A stretch of 64,000 bases of DNA from Crocinitomicaceae bacterium. GTDB taxonomy: Bacteria > Bacteroidota > Bacteroidia > Flavobacteriales_D > Crocinitomicaceae. The position numbers were made by a program, and so were the translations under genes. Numbering within the stretch: position 1 is the first letter of the stretch; every line of letters starts with the position of its first letter. The stretch spans positions 62,001 to 126,000 of the forward strand of contig JAQWFQ010000030.1 of NCBI GenBank assembly GCA_029238665.1, written 5' to 3'. Shown in pieces: positions 52,420 through 62,429 of this stretch. The notes under the pieces are model-generated. The model had not been told where the DNA came from. It ran no database searches and was given only the letters and a program-made list of their open reading frames with translations.

Positions 52420-52812
52420 TTATCTTCTAATTACATTTGCCTTGACAACCACCTGGGTTATTGAAGGTGTCGTATTTGCGACAATACGAACTGATTTGTT
52501 TAACACACCCGCTCCTACCTTTTCTGTATTAACATAAGCAAGTACCTTTCCAGATTCACCTGGTAAAACAGGATTTTCAGGGTATTCAGCAACAGTACAA
52601 GAACAAGAGCCTTTAACCTCTCCTATAACCAGTGGGTATTCTCCTGTATTTGTAATAATAAATTTTGCAGTAATAACCTCACCCTTTAATACATCACCTG
52701 CATCAAAAACAGCAGCAACCTCCATGGTTGTTTTATTACCAACTTCAACCTTTGAACCTCCCCCACAAGACAGAAGCAATAAAGTCACAAAAAGAGCCAA
52801 TAAACTTTTCAT
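52420..52812 (-). CDS. DUF1573 lipoprotein, short paralogue
   Basis: 130 residues. The lipobox LLLLSC (Cys16) gives a lipoprotein. The DUF1573 domain fills the rest: AVFDAGDVLKGEV, FIITNTGEYPLVIGEVKGSCSCTVAEYPENPVLPGE, with the conserved paired cysteines. It lacks the linker of the larger copy at 20463. Unknown function. It lies 4 bases after nusB and 22 before yajC, an arrangement I recall as common in Bacteroidota. Confidence 0.9.
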   Translation of the reverse strand: MKSLLALFVTLLLLSCGGGSKVEVGNKTTMEVAAVFDAGDVLKGEVITAKFIITNTGEYPLVIGEVKGSCSCTVAEYPENPVLPGESGKVLAYVNTEKVGAGVLNKSVRIVANTTPSITQVVVKANVIRR

Positions 52813-52816
52813 TTTT

Positions 52817-53764
52817 CTAATCTTTCAAGCCACGACCGACTTTGTTAATCTTATCATCTTTCACCAACCTTGAAATCGCCTTATCTAAAACACCATTAAT
52901 AAAGCTATTGCTCTTAGGTGTACTATAGAATTTTGAAATCTCAATATATTCATTCAGCGTAACTTTTGTTGGAATATTATTGAATGTTTGCAATTCTGTA
53001 ATCGCCATTTTCATTAAAATAACATCCATCTTAGCAATTCTGTCAAGCTCCCAATTTGAAGTCAACTCATCAATCAACAATTCATTTTCCTTATCAAGGA
53101 CTATTGTCTTTCTCAATAACTCACGAACAAAAGTTGTTTCGTCTTCTTTGTCCTTGTACAAATCAAGAATAGCAGGCTCCTGCCCTTCTTCAAATGATTT
53201 AATTGTTTTTATAACCATTGAACAAGCTAAGTCAATATCATCAATCCAGTGGATATTTCGGTCTTCCAAACAATCGTATAAAACTTCTGAATTTGCAATT
53301 TCAGCCTTAAATAAAGCTATGGCAAATGCCTTATCTTCTTCAAAGCCTTTAACCTCATTATTCATGTATGAATCATACACCTCACCCTCCCTAAGCTGGT
53401 TATATATTTTACGAAACATTTGCTGGTTTTCATCGCCAACCCAATTTACTTTTCTTTGTTCAGAAAGCACACGTAGGGTTGGTTGCTTTTCAAGAATATC
53501 AATAATAGCGCTGTCAACAAACTTTCGATTTGGATTAGCATCCTCATCTGTTGGGAATATTTTCTTCTTATTCTCTTCCATACGGTACTCTCCAAACGTT
53601 TTCAATTCTGAAAAAGTTAGTAAAAAGTATATGTACAAATCATAAATTCTCTCCAAAGAATTCAATGTTTCTTTTTCAACACTTCCATATCCTTCATCTT
53701 TAGATTGGAAGAATGCATAAAGCGATTGAAGTACTTTTATTCTTAAGTGTCGTCTATTGAGCAT
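52817..53764 (-). CDS. nusB: Transcription antitermination factor NusB, long form
   Basis: 315 residues. The N-terminus LNRRHLRIKVLQSLYAFFQSKDEG and the C-terminal half (about 180-310, with LLIDELTSNWELDRIAKMDVILMKMAITELQTF and LNEYIEISKFYSTPKSNSFINGVLDK) match NusB, which with NusE/S10 promotes rRNA antitermination. The family is usually about 140 residues; the roughly 160 extra residues here form a helical insert typical of Bacteroidota NusB. The gene is 6 bases downstream of the dehydrogenase. Confidence 0.9.
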   Translation of the reverse strand: MLNRRHLRIKVLQSLYAFFQSKDEGYGSVEKETLNSLERIYDLYIYFLLTFSELKTFGEYRMEENKKKIFPTDEDANPNRKFVDSAIIDILEKQPTLRVLSEQRKVNWVGDENQQMFRKIYNQLREGEVYDSYMNNEVKGFEEDKAFAIALFKAEIANSEVLYDCLEDRNIHWIDDIDLACSMVIKTIKSFEEGQEPAILDLYKDKEDETTFVRELLRKTIVLDKENELLIDELTSNWELDRIAKMDVILMKMAITELQTFNNIPTKVTLNEYIEISKFYSTPKSNSFINGVLDKAISRLVKDDKINKVGRGLKD

Positions 53765-53770
53765 CGAGTA

Positions 53771-54868
53771 TTATAAAAACAAGTTAACCTTTCCTATTGC
53801 TGAGATTCTTTCCTCAGCCATTTTATTCGCAATTTGATATGTTGGAACATTTTCTTCCTTAGAGCGCTTCACAATATTATATATTGTCGTGTAAATCTCT
53901 TCAGACTTATGCATTGCCCACTCAGAAGAAAGTCCTTTCACCTCCGAATAACAATTAATCACCCCACCTGCATTCAATGCAAAGTCAGGAGCATAAACCA
54001 TTCCTTTATCCATAACAACTCTACCATGCACATCCTCCTGCTGTAATTGGTTGTTTGCTGCACCAGCAATAATTGAGCATTTCAATCGGCTTAATGTATC
54101 ATCATTTAAGGTTGCTCCTAAAGCACATGGAGCATATATATCCATATCTAGGTCATAAACATCATCTAGACCAACAACTGTTGCTCCATACTGATCTGCC
54201 ACACGCTTTAACGAAGGTTCATGAATGTCCGAAATATAAACCTTAGCTCCTTCTTCTGTTAGTGACTTTACTAAATATTCACCAACATGACCAACTCCCT
54301 GAACAGCAACAACTTTTCCTGAAAGTGAATCTGAGCCAAACTGTTGTTTAGCACAAGCCTTCATTCCCATATAAGTTCCGTAAGCCGTAACAGGTGATGG
54401 ATCTCCACTTTTACCTGGTAAACCAACAACATGATCTGTTTCCATTCCAACATAAGACATATCTACAGGATTTATCCCTACATCTTCTGCTGTAATATAT
54501 TTACCCGCTAAACTGTTTACAAATTTTCCGAATCGTCTAAATAAAGCTTCTGACTTCATTGACCTTGCATCGCCAATAATAACAGCCTTACCTCCACCTA
54601 GATTCAGTCCAGATATGGCATTTTTATACGTCATTCCGCGAGACAAGCGCAAGACATCGTCCAGCGCTTCCATTTCAGTACCATACTGCCACATACGAGT
54701 CCCGCCTAATGCTGGACCTAAAATTGTGTTATGCACTGCAATAATTGCCTTTAAACCCGTGTCATTATCATTACAGAAAAGCAGCTGTTCATGATTGTAC
54801 TTACTCATCTGAGCAATTACAGGGTTACTTGCGAGGTTCGTGTCCTCAATATTTTTTACTTCAAACAT
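53771..54868 (-). CDS. Leu/Phe/Val-type amino-acid dehydrogenase
   Basis: 365 residues using ATG at 54868 (MFEVKNIEDTN); an ATG seven codons upstream is less likely. The N-terminal catalytic domain has GPALGGTRMW and the catalytic Lys in GLNLGGGKAVI; the C-terminal NAD domain has VAVQGVGHVGEYLVK. It deaminates branched-chain or aromatic L-amino acids to 2-oxo acids with NAD, feeding branched-chain fatty-acid precursors. It heads the run that continues with nusB. Exact substrate not deducible. Confidence 0.9.
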   Translation of the reverse strand: MFEVKNIEDTNLASNPVIAQMSKYNHEQLLFCNDNDTGLKAIIAVHNTILGPALGGTRMWQYGTEMEALDDVLRLSRGMTYKNAISGLNLGGGKAVIIGDARSMKSEALFRRFGKFVNSLAGKYITAEDVGINPVDMSYVGMETDHVVGLPGKSGDPSPVTAYGTYMGMKACAKQQFGSDSLSGKVVAVQGVGHVGEYLVKSLTEEGAKVYISDIHEPSLKRVADQYGATVVGLDDVYDLDMDIYAPCALGATLNDDTLSRLKCSIIAGAANNQLQQEDVHGRVVMDKGMVYAPDFALNAGGVINCYSEVKGLSSEWAMHKSEEIYTTIYNIVKRSKEENVPTYQIANKMAEERISAIGKVNLFL

Positions 54869-54930
54869 AAATGTTAAATGTTTTCTCAAGTGTATTATAT
54901 ACTTTTACAACGTCATGTAAATGAGCGTGG

Positions 54931-54938
54931 CAAAAATA
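54931..54938 (-). promoter_or_regulatory. -7 promoter element of the dehydrogenase-nusB-DUF1573-yajC run
   Basis: The minus strand reads TATTTTTG, a full TAnnTTTG match, 63 bases upstream of the dehydrogenase start. It lies in the gap shared with the divergent ABC transporter gene. Confidence 0.5.
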
Positions 54939-54949
54939 GGAAATTATCG

Positions 54950-56725
54950 ATGAAGTCACTTAGCTACCTCAACAAATATTTCATAAAGTATAAATGGAGA
55001 TTCCTTTTTGGGGTACTATTTATCATTGGAAGCAACTGGTTTAAAGTCGCAATGCCTGAATTCTTTGGGAACTTTACGGATGAATTAAAAAACTGGGACA
55101 CCTCAAAACCAACTGATGAGGTTATTTATATTGCATTAAAAGCCGGTGGTATTATTATGCTTTTAATCTTTATATCAGGTTTTTTCCTTTTTCTAACTCG
55201 ACAAATGATCATAATTATGTCAAGGCACATTGAGTATGATTTAAAAAATGAAATCTACACGAAGTATCAGGAGCTAAATTATTCTTTTTACAAAAGGAAC
55301 AATACGGGAGATTTAATGAATCGAATTTCAGAAGATGTTAATAAGGTGCGTATGTATTTAGGCCCAGGAATCATGTACTCCATAAACCTTGTAGCTTTAA
55401 GCATTCTTGTGATTCGGAACATGGTTAACATTAACGGATATCTAACCATCATTGTATTGATTCCTCTTCCACTTATGTCTTTTATAATTTACAAAGTCGC
55501 TAACCGCATAGGTAAACTTAGTGCAGAAGTACAAGAGGAGCAATCTAAAATGTCCACACTTGTACAAGAAACATTCTCTGGAATTCGTGTGATTAAAGCA
55601 TACAGCAGGAGCAGTGAAATTAACCAACGACTCTCCAAATCTGCAGAAGACTATAAAGCGAAGAGCATGCGTCTTGTACTCACGAACGCTCTTTTTACGC
55701 CTACAATATTTATCTTAATTGGAGTTAGCACAATTCTCTGCATATATTTAGGTGGGCAATTATACTACAGCAACGAAATAACACAAGGTGGAATCTTAAA
55801 ATTTATCTTCTACGTTAATTTGTTAACATGGCCTTTTGCCTCGATCGGATGGGTCTCCTCCTTAATTTCTCGAGCAGCCGCTAGCCAAACTAGAATTAAT
55901 GAGTTTTTGAAAGAGCGTGTGGAAATCACAAACACAAATCATGATGCGTTTAATTTTGAAGGCGACATTGAGTTTAACAAGGTAAGTTATACATACCCTA
56001 ACTCACAAATAAATGCAATTAATAAATTAAGCTTCAAGCTAACCAAAGGAGAGTCACTTGGGATTGTAGGGAGAACCGGAGCAGGAAAATCAACAATCCT
56101 TAAGCTCATCATGCGGCAAATCGAACCAACTTCAGGACAGATTCTTATTGATGGAATTGATTTAAAGGAACTTAATCTTAATCAATTTAGAAATCAAACC
56201 GGGATTGTACCTCAAGATGTATTTTTATTTTCTGACTCCATCAAAAACAATATTTTATTTGGCAGTAGCCACCCCAATGAGTTAACCGAAAAAATAGAGA
56301 ACGCCGCAAAAGAATCACACGTCCACCACAATATTATCGACTTCAAAGATCAGTACAACACTATACTAGGAGAGCGTGGAGTAAATTTAAGCGGAGGTCA
56401 AAAACAACGTATAAGTATTGCACGTGCCTTAATTCGAGACCCAAAACTGTTAATATTAGACGATTGCTTGTCTGCAGTTGATACCGAAACCGAAGACATT
56501 ATTTTAAGCAACTTAAAAAAACGACAGACAACCTCTATCGTAATTAGTCACCGAATTTCTTCTTTGAGAAACGCCTCTCGCATCATAAACATTGAGAATG
56601 GCTCAATTACAGAACAGGGAACTCACTCTGAATTAATCGAATTAAATGGCATGTATGCCGACCTCCACAAAAAGCAACTTGCTGAAGACACTCAAAAAAA
56701 AGAGCCGAAAAACACACCGCACTAA
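54950..56725 (+). CDS. ABC exporter, fused membrane and ATPase domains (MsbA-like)
   Basis: 591 residues from ATG at 54950 (MKSLSYLNKYFIKYKWRF); the open frame extends 24 codons upstream but into the promoter region of the divergent dehydrogenase. Six membrane helices cover about 15-310. The ATPase domain has Walker A GRTGAGKST, the signature LSGGQKQRISIARAL, Walker B LLILDDCLSAVDTETE and the switch His in ISHRISSL. Homodimeric exporters of this type move lipids or drugs; the substrate is unknown. Confidence 0.92.
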   Translation: MKSLSYLNKYFIKYKWRFLFGVLFIIGSNWFKVAMPEFFGNFTDELKNWDTSKPTDEVIYIALKAGGIIMLLIFISGFFLFLTRQMIIIMSRHIEYDLKNEIYTKYQELNYSFYKRNNTGDLMNRISEDVNKVRMYLGPGIMYSINLVALSILVIRNMVNINGYLTIIVLIPLPLMSFIIYKVANRIGKLSAEVQEEQSKMSTLVQETFSGIRVIKAYSRSSEINQRLSKSAEDYKAKSMRLVLTNALFTPTIFILIGVSTILCIYLGGQLYYSNEITQGGILKFIFYVNLLTWPFASIGWVSSLISRAAASQTRINEFLKERVEITNTNHDAFNFEGDIEFNKVSYTYPNSQINAINKLSFKLTKGESLGIVGRTGAGKSTILKLIMRQIEPTSGQILIDGIDLKELNLNQFRNQTGIVPQDVFLFSDSIKNNILFGSSHPNELTEKIENAAKESHVHHNIIDFKDQYNTILGERGVNLSGGQKQRISIARALIRDPKLLILDDCLSAVDTETEDIILSNLKKRQTTSIVISHRISSLRNASRIINIENGSITEQGTHSELIELNGMYADLHKKQLAEDTQKKEPKNTPH

Positions 56726-56788
56726 CTGAATTCTAAAATTAGTTGATAACTCCTAATAAAATTAGTTCGATTTAATTTCGATTTGGCG

Positions 56789-56796
56789 TATCTTTA
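56789..56796 (+). promoter_or_regulatory. Probable -7 element of the parAB operon
   Basis: TATCTTTA, one base off TAnnTTTG. A start of transcription near 56803 would exclude an ATG at 56796 and supports translation from 56817. Confidence 0.4.
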
Positions 56797-56816
56797 TGAC
56801 TCAATATATTAGATTA

Positions 56817-57629
56817 ATGGGGAAAATTATTGCTATCGCAAATCAAAAAGGTGGAGTTGGAAAGACAACTACAGCAATAAACTTAAGCGGATGTTTAGGC
56901 GTTCTTGAATATAAAACACTACTGGTTGACGCTGACCCTCAAGCCAATGCAACATCTGGTGTAGGGCTTGACCCCAACAATTCAAAAAACATTTACGATT
57001 GTTTAATTAACGATGTTGATCCAACAGATTTAATAATAAAAACAGATAATCCAAATTTAGATATTATTCCTTCTCACATTGATTTAGTTGGTGCTGAGCT
57101 CGAAATGATTAACCTCCCAAATAGAGAGCACATGCTCAAGTTTGCTTTGGATAAAATTAAAGATCAATACGACTACATTGTTATTGACTGCTCACCTTCT
57201 CTAGGTTTGATTACTGTAAATTCATTAACAGCAGCAGACTCTGTTATAATTCCTGTTCAGTGTGAGTACTTTGCATTAGAAGGATTAGGGAAATTATTGA
57301 ATACAATAAAAATTGTTCAAGGCCGATTAAATACAGCTTTAGAAATTGAAGGTATATTACTCACAATGTATGACACACGATTACGACTTGCAAATCAAGT
57401 TGTAGATGAAGTTAAAATGCATTTTCAAGAACTTGTCTTTGACACCGTTATCCACCGTAACACAAAACTGGGAGAAGCACCCAGTCATGGAGAAACGATA
57501 ATCATGCATGATTCAGCAAGTAAAGGTTCTGTAAATTACCTTAACCTTACACGAGAAATTCTTCAAAAGAACGACTCTACTACTATTTCAAACGACGACA
57601 AACAAATTAACATTAGCGATGAACTCTAA
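56817..57629 (+). CDS. parA: Chromosome-partitioning ATPase ParA
   Basis: 270 residues. The start at 56817 places the deviant Walker [10 protein letters not shown] at residues 10-18, as usual for ParA/Soj; an ATG seven codons upstream is unlikely because a promoter box overlaps it. [14 protein letters not shown]-like and [18 protein letters not shown] segments complete the ATPase. With ParB it segregates the origin region. It overlaps parB by 11 bases. No parS-like palindrome was recognised in the window. Confidence 0.95.
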   Translation: MGKIIAIANQKGGVGKTTTAINLSGCLGVLEYKTLLVDADPQANATSGVGLDPNNSKNIYDCLINDVDPTDLIIKTDNPNLDIIPSHIDLVGAELEMINLPNREHMLKFALDKIKDQYDYIVIDCSPSLGLITVNSLTAADSVIIPVQCEYFALEGLGKLLNTIKIVQGRLNTALEIEGILLTMYDTRLRLANQVVDEVKMHFQELVFDTVIHRNTKLGEAPSHGETIIMHDSASKGSVNYLNLTREILQKNDSTTISNDDKQINISDEL

Positions 57630-58527
57630 TACAAAAAAGCGTTCAGCACTAGGAAAAGGACTGAGTGCATTACTGGAAAACGCCGAAACAAACACAATAG
57701 CACCATCAAATGAAGAAGGGGTAGTTGGGTCTATTTCAACCCTTCCTATTTCAGCTATTGAAGCAAATCCATTCAATCCGCGTACCAACTTTGAAAAAAA
57801 TGCCTTAACAGACTTAAGTAATTCAATCAAGGCTCATGGTATTATACAACCCTTAACCGTTCGAAAACTTGGACGAGGAAGGTATCAGTTAATTTCTGGG
57901 GAACGACGCTTTAGAGCATCACAATTAGCAGGGCTTACTGATGTGCCTGCTTATATCAGGATAGCTAACGATCAGACAATGCTTGAAATGGCATTGGTAG
58001 AGAACATTCAGCGTGAAGACCTAAACCCAATTGAGGTTGCCCTATCCTATTCCCGACTAATTAAAGAATGTGACTTAACACAAGACCAACTAAGCCAAAA
58101 GATTTCAAAAAGTAGATCAAGCATAACAAACCACCTTCGACTGTTAAAACTCCCGGTTGAAATTCAAGCTGGAGTTCGCGCTAAAAAAATCACAATGGGG
58201 CATGCTCGTGCACTGGTTTCTGCAGGTGATGAAAAAACACAGGTTGATTTATTTAACCGGGTAGTTATAGAAAAGCTATCCGTAAGAGACATTGAGTCTA
58301 TTTTACGTGGAGAACAACTAGTACCTCACACAAAAAGTCACAAGCAAAATGGATCTAAATTTAAAGCGACTATTTCTGAAAACGAGTACGTTTTTAAAGA
58401 ACACCTAAGCGATCAACTGGCAACCAAAGTTGAAATAAAAAAGACTCCTAAAGGCACAGGTAAAATCATTGTAAACTTTGATTCAGACAATGACCTGAAT
58501 AGAATTATGGAATTATTCAACAAGTAA
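57619..58527 (+). CDS. parB: Chromosome-partitioning protein ParB
   Basis: 302 residues. [20 protein letters not shown] is the typical N-terminus. The CTPase/ParB-Srx region is seen in [15 protein letters not shown] and [14 protein letters not shown], the helix-turn-helix in [22 protein letters not shown], and a C-terminal dimerisation segment ends the protein. It binds parS and loads ParA and SMC. It overlaps the next gene by one base. Confidence 0.95.
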   Translation: MNSNTKKRSALGKGLSALLENAETNTIAPSNEEGVVGSISTLPISAIEANPFNPRTNFEKNALTDLSNSIKAHGIIQPLTVRKLGRGRYQLISGERRFRASQLAGLTDVPAYIRIANDQTMLEMALVENIQREDLNPIEVALSYSRLIKECDLTQDQLSQKISKSRSSITNHLRLLKLPVEIQAGVRAKKITMGHARALVSAGDEKTQVDLFNRVVIEKLSVRDIESILRGEQLVPHTKSHKQNGSKFKATISENEYVFKEHLSDQLATKVEIKKTPKGTGKIIVNFDSDNDLNRIMELFNK

Positions 58528-59117
58528 TGAAACTCTTAGTTGCATTCATTTTCATTAGTATTACCGCTGTTTTCGCGCATGCACAAACCTTTGAAAGGAA
58601 CGATTACAATACGAATTCGTTAAAACTTGAGTTAAAACACGACTCCCTTAGACCACATACGATACGAAAGGCCGTTATACTATCTGCAGTACTACCTGGA
58701 GCCGGGCAAGTATACAATCACATACACATGCCTAAAGGGAGTAAAAAAGCATTTTGGAAGGTTCCTTTGATATATACTGGACTTGGTGCATCTTCTTACT
58801 TTTTAGTGAAAAATCAACGTACTCAAAGATCTTTAATGCAAGAACACATACTGCGTCAAGACAATGAACCTGGTAATATTCAATGGTCTGAATATACTAA
58901 CGACCAAGACATTTTAACCCTTTATAATCAATACCAAAACTGGCGTGACCTATCTATCATTGCTGTTGGAATCGTTTACTTACTTCAATTAACAGATGCA
59001 GGAGTTGAAGCTCATTTTGTAAATTTTGATGTTTCCGAAAACCTTTCAATGGCGTTTAGCCCCGTAGTTCTAAACGATCGAACTCCAGGAATAAAGCTCG
59101 CTCTTAATTTTCGTTAA
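58527..59117 (+). CDS. DUF5683 protein
   Basis: 196 residues with a signal peptide ([20 protein letters not shown]). The core VILSAVLPGAGQVYNH followed by KKAFWKVPLIYTGLGASSYFLVKNQ and RDLSIIAVGIVYLLQLTDAGVEAHF is the DUF5683 signature, with two membrane-associated stretches. Function unknown. It follows parB with a one-base overlap, an order common in Bacteroidota. Confidence 0.88.
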   Translation: MKLLVAFIFISITAVFAHAQTFERNDYNTNSLKLELKHDSLRPHTIRKAVILSAVLPGAGQVYNHIHMPKGSKKAFWKVPLIYTGLGASSYFLVKNQRTQRSLMQEHILRQDNEPGNIQWSEYTNDQDILTLYNQYQNWRDLSIIAVGIVYLLQLTDAGVEAHFVNFDVSENLSMAFSPVVLNDRTPGIKLALNFR

Positions 59118-59122
59118 AAGCA

Positions 59123-59152
59123 TTGTCTACTCTGCGTAAAACTTTATTTTTG
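59123..59152 (+). promoter_or_regulatory. Promoter of dapB-lepB-wbqC
   Basis: TTG at 59123-59125, a 19-base spacer and TATTTTTG at 59145-59152: a full consensus promoter 17 bases before the dapB start, giving a very short leader. Confidence 0.75.
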
Positions 59153-59169
59153 TTTTAATTCTAATAATC

Positions 59170-59892
59170 ATGAGAATAGCTTTAATTGGATACGGAAAAA
59201 TGGGTAAAACTATTGAGGACATTGCTATCTCTCGTGGGCACACAATTGTTGGAAAAAGCAATAGGGAAAATCCAATTTCAACGTTAGACTTTTCAAACAT
59301 CGATGTAGCTATTGAGTTTACCGCGCCTAAACTTGCAAAAAAACACATAGAACACTGTGTAGATAAAAAAACTCCTGTCATTGTTGGAACAACTGCCTGG
59401 AACAATCAGCTACCCGAGGTGAAAGACTATGTTTTAAAAAACAACGGTGCGCTACTACACGCTTCAAATTTTAGCATTGGGGTCAATATTTTTTTTGACA
59501 TTAATAAACGCTTAGCTAAGCTAATGTCTAACACTCCTGAATACAAGCCAAGTATTGAAGAAATACATCACCTAGAAAAGCTAGATGCTCCTTCAGGAAC
59601 CGCTGTTTCATTAGCCAACGATTTAATGCTTGAAAACAACAGCTACACCTCATGGGTACATAGCGAAAACACAACACCTGACACACTGGATAATCAAATT
59701 GCCGTAAGTTCTTTTCGTGAAGATGGAATTCCAGGCACACACAAAGTAAGTTATGAATCTGAAATTGACCTACTTGAAATAAAGCATACCGCAAAAAATC
59801 GTCAAGGATTTGCATTAGGGGCAGTAATTGCCGCAGAATGGATTACTGACAAGAAAGGAGTCTTCACTATGCAAGACGTTATAAAACTATAA
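59170..59892 (+). CDS. dapB: 4-hydroxy-tetrahydrodipicolinate reductase
   Basis: 240 residues. The Rossmann start is MRIALIGYGKMGKTIE, and the catalytic segment EEIHHLEKLDAPSGTAV carries His133/His134 and Lys137. It reduces hydroxy-tetrahydrodipicolinate with NAD(P)H in lysine and diaminopimelate synthesis. It has its own consensus promoter and is followed by lepB after 4 bases. Confidence 0.95.
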   Translation: MRIALIGYGKMGKTIEDIAISRGHTIVGKSNRENPISTLDFSNIDVAIEFTAPKLAKKHIEHCVDKKTPVIVGTTAWNNQLPEVKDYVLKNNGALLHASNFSIGVNIFFDINKRLAKLMSNTPEYKPSIEEIHHLEKLDAPSGTAVSLANDLMLENNSYTSWVHSENTTPDTLDNQIAVSSFREDGIPGTHKVSYESEIDLLEIKHTAKNRQGFALGAVIAAEWITDKKGVFTMQDVIKL

Positions 59893-59896
59893 GAAC

Positions 59897-61798
59897 ATGA
59901 ACCTATTTTATTTCTACATTTTACTACTCATTCACCCATACATTTCACTCTGGTTTATCAGCTTCAAACAAGCAAACCGTAAATCATGGGAAGCATTAAT
60001 ACCCGTATATAACTACTACATAGCGTTTAAACTCGGCGCAAAAAAACCATGGTGGGCACTGTTAATGATTGTCCCAGGTGCACACATCGTTATGTGGTCA
60101 GTTGTCAACACTTCCTACATTCGTAGATTTGGTTACTTTTCTCTTACAGACACATTGCAAGGTGTCTTCTTTCCATATATCCTTATGGCTAAAATTTCTA
60201 AGGACAAGGATGCGATACTCCCAGAAACAAACTGGGCTAACAGCAAAGAAATGGCTGAACGTGAATGGGGAGATCATTTAGCACTGTTTCTTGCCCTACC
60301 AATTATTGGTCACATAATCGCTCTAGGGATTGGTGCAGTAACACGTCATGAGCCAGGTAAAAAATCTAAAGTGAAAGAATGGGGCGACTCTATTATTTTT
60401 GCTTTAGTTGCAGCAAGTATTATTCGAACATACGTCTTTGAACCATTTCAGATTCCTACCGGATCAATGGAGAAAACCCTAGTAGTTGGAGACTTTCTAT
60501 TTGTAAACAAATTGGCTTACGGACCAAAAGTACCTGTTACCCCACTATCCTACCCACTAGTACACAATACTGTTCCATGGGTTAACATAAAATCTTATAC
60601 TGGTTTAGAAAAATCAAACTACACACGACTACCTGGTATTTCAACGGTTAAAAATAATGACGTCGTTGTTTTCAACTACCCATCTGGTGACACTGCTGTT
60701 TACGACCCTAGAATGCCGAATGGATTAATGGGACACGATTATCACGGCATCGTAAATAAAGAGGCTCTTCGTCTATGGCAAGGGAATAATGAATACATTT
60801 CTAAACTATCATTCAAACTAAGGGACAGTATCCTACAGTCGACACCACAAGGGAATTTTGACATGCGTAGTGTAGACGCCTTTGCAGCGCAAGAAGCAAC
60901 CAGAAGAGTTACAGATATAAACGGTCAAGATTTTATAGACAATGTTGAGCTATGGAGAAACAAAGCCCGTCACAAACTTGCAGTTGAAAAAATTGCATAC
61001 GATCAAAGTACTGGTGGTACAATTGAACACTATGGTGTAATTTATCGTCCTGTCGACAAGCGGGAAAATTACATAAAACGATGTGTTGGGATTCCTGGTG
61101 ATTGGATTGAAATTAAAAATTCAACACTATACGTAAATGACAAAAAAGCTTTTGTTGCCGAGAATCAAAACTTACAGTATAGGGTAACCAACGTACTTGT
61201 TCCGTCAAAACTAACAATGGATGAAAAGTATGGACTTGAAGTTTCTCGTGGAGACTACTACCCTAGTCAAAATGGTGACGGAAGTTACATTATGAATCTA
61301 ACGCAAGGACAGCTCAATCAATTGAAAAAATCAAATCCTGAAGGAAATTTTGACTTAGTAAACTATCCTCAATTGGCTGACTCTGCTAAAGCCTCACCAG
61401 CCAGTCTAATAGATAATCTAAACTGCTTTCCGAAAGACTTCTACGTAAACAATACGATAACTGACTTTAACCGATTTCAAATTCCTTTCGCTGGCCAAAC
61501 GGTGGAAATTGATACGAATAACATTGCATGGTTTCGTCGTATAATTACAGCCTACGAAGGGCATACACTTCACGAAACAAAAGATGGAATTTTCATTGAT
61601 GGAGAATTAGCTAAAAAATACACCTTTTCAATGAACTACTATTGGTTAATGGGTGACAATCGATACAACTCTGCTGACTCACGTATCTGGGGCTTTGTTC
61701 CTGAAGATCACATTGTTGGAAAGGCTTCCATGGTCTGGTTTTCTAAAAGTCCTTATAAGGGGATTCGTTGGGAAAGATTATTCAATATGATAAAGTAA
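59897..61798 (+). CDS. lepB: Signal peptidase I, long form
   Basis: 633 residues. Several N-terminal membrane helices (about 1-175), then the catalytic Ser190 in FQIPTGSMEKTL and the general-base Lys394 in YIKRCVGIPGDW; MGDNRYNSADSR closes the fold. It removes signal peptides at the outer face of the inner membrane. The family is often 250-330 residues; the extra length comes from an N-terminal DUF5684-like membrane region and two inserts (about 270-380 and 440-540), common in Bacteroidota. The stop overlaps the next start (TAATG). Confidence 0.94.
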   Translation: MNLFYFYILLLIHPYISLWFISFKQANRKSWEALIPVYNYYIAFKLGAKKPWWALLMIVPGAHIVMWSVVNTSYIRRFGYFSLTDTLQGVFFPYILMAKISKDKDAILPETNWANSKEMAEREWGDHLALFLALPIIGHIIALGIGAVTRHEPGKKSKVKEWGDSIIFALVAASIIRTYVFEPFQIPTGSMEKTLVVGDFLFVNKLAYGPKVPVTPLSYPLVHNTVPWVNIKSYTGLEKSNYTRLPGISTVKNNDVVVFNYPSGDTAVYDPRMPNGLMGHDYHGIVNKEALRLWQGNNEYISKLSFKLRDSILQSTPQGNFDMRSVDAFAAQEATRRVTDINGQDFIDNVELWRNKARHKLAVEKIAYDQSTGGTIEHYGVIYRPVDKRENYIKRCVGIPGDWIEIKNSTLYVNDKKAFVAENQNLQYRVTNVLVPSKLTMDEKYGLEVSRGDYYPSQNGDGSYIMNLTQGQLNQLKKSNPEGNFDLVNYPQLADSAKASPASLIDNLNCFPKDFYVNNTITDFNRFQIPFAGQTVEIDTNNIAWFRRIITAYEGHTLHETKDGIFIDGELAKKYTFSMNYYWLMGDNRYNSADSRIWGFVPEDHIVGKASMVWFSKSPYKGIRWERLFNMIK

Positions 61799-62406
61799 TG
61801 GGCCCGATTGTACCCAGCTCCTATTTTGGAAGCATCGCCTACTTCAAAGAAATTGCTAAGCATGATGTGGTACGTATAGAAGCTAAAGAACATTTTCCAA
61901 AACAAACCTATCGAAATCGTTGTGAAATTGTGGGAGGTGATGGCATAATGTCATTATCAATTCCAACCAAACGTAGCAACGGATCAAAAACATCAACAGA
62001 CAACGTAATTCTATCTGACGAAGAAAACTGGAGGGTTAGACATTGGAGGTCAATAACTAGCGCCTATCAATCGGCCGCTTTTTTTGATTACTATAGTATT
62101 GAAGTAGAAGAACTTTTATTTTCAAAAGAAACAAACCTGCTTCGCTTTAATACAGCCATAACCAAACGTGTTATAGAATGGTTAGACTTAAACACTGAAC
62201 TACTGTTAACAGATGATTTTCAACCAATTATCGAACATGACTTAAGACTGAATCTAACTGGAAAAGAGCATTTTCAAGCACTTAAAAAAGCTCCTTACAT
62301 TCAAGTATTTCCAGGAGAGTCGAATTACAAAGAAAGTTTATCCATTTTAGATGCCATTTTCTGTGAAGGACCCTTGGCGCGTAATCTACTTATGGAAAAA
62401 CACTAA
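61798..62406 (+). CDS. WbqC-family protein
   Basis: 202 residues from ATG at 61798, which overlaps the lepB stop; an upstream in-frame TTG at 61768 is not preferred. MGPIVPSSYFGSIAYFKEI and QTYRNRCEIVGGDGIMSLSIPTK match the WbqC-like family, found with sugar and O-antigen genes and of unclear biochemical role. RVRHWRSITSAYQSAAFFDYY is strongly patterned. It is the third gene of the dapB-lepB unit. Confidence 0.85.
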   Translation: MGPIVPSSYFGSIAYFKEIAKHDVVRIEAKEHFPKQTYRNRCEIVGGDGIMSLSIPTKRSNGSKTSTDNVILSDEENWRVRHWRSITSAYQSAAFFDYYSIEVEELLFSKETNLLRFNTAITKRVIEWLDLNTELLLTDDFQPIIEHDLRLNLTGKEHFQALKKAPYIQVFPGESNYKESLSILDAIFCEGPLARNLLMEKH

Positions 62407-62429
62407 TACTTAGTCCTAACCAATAGACA

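Noticed and set aside
52980-53645. A 221-codon plus-strand frame opposite nusB
   Set aside because: Ser-rich mirror of the nusB coding strand; nusB has clear family motifs and operon context.
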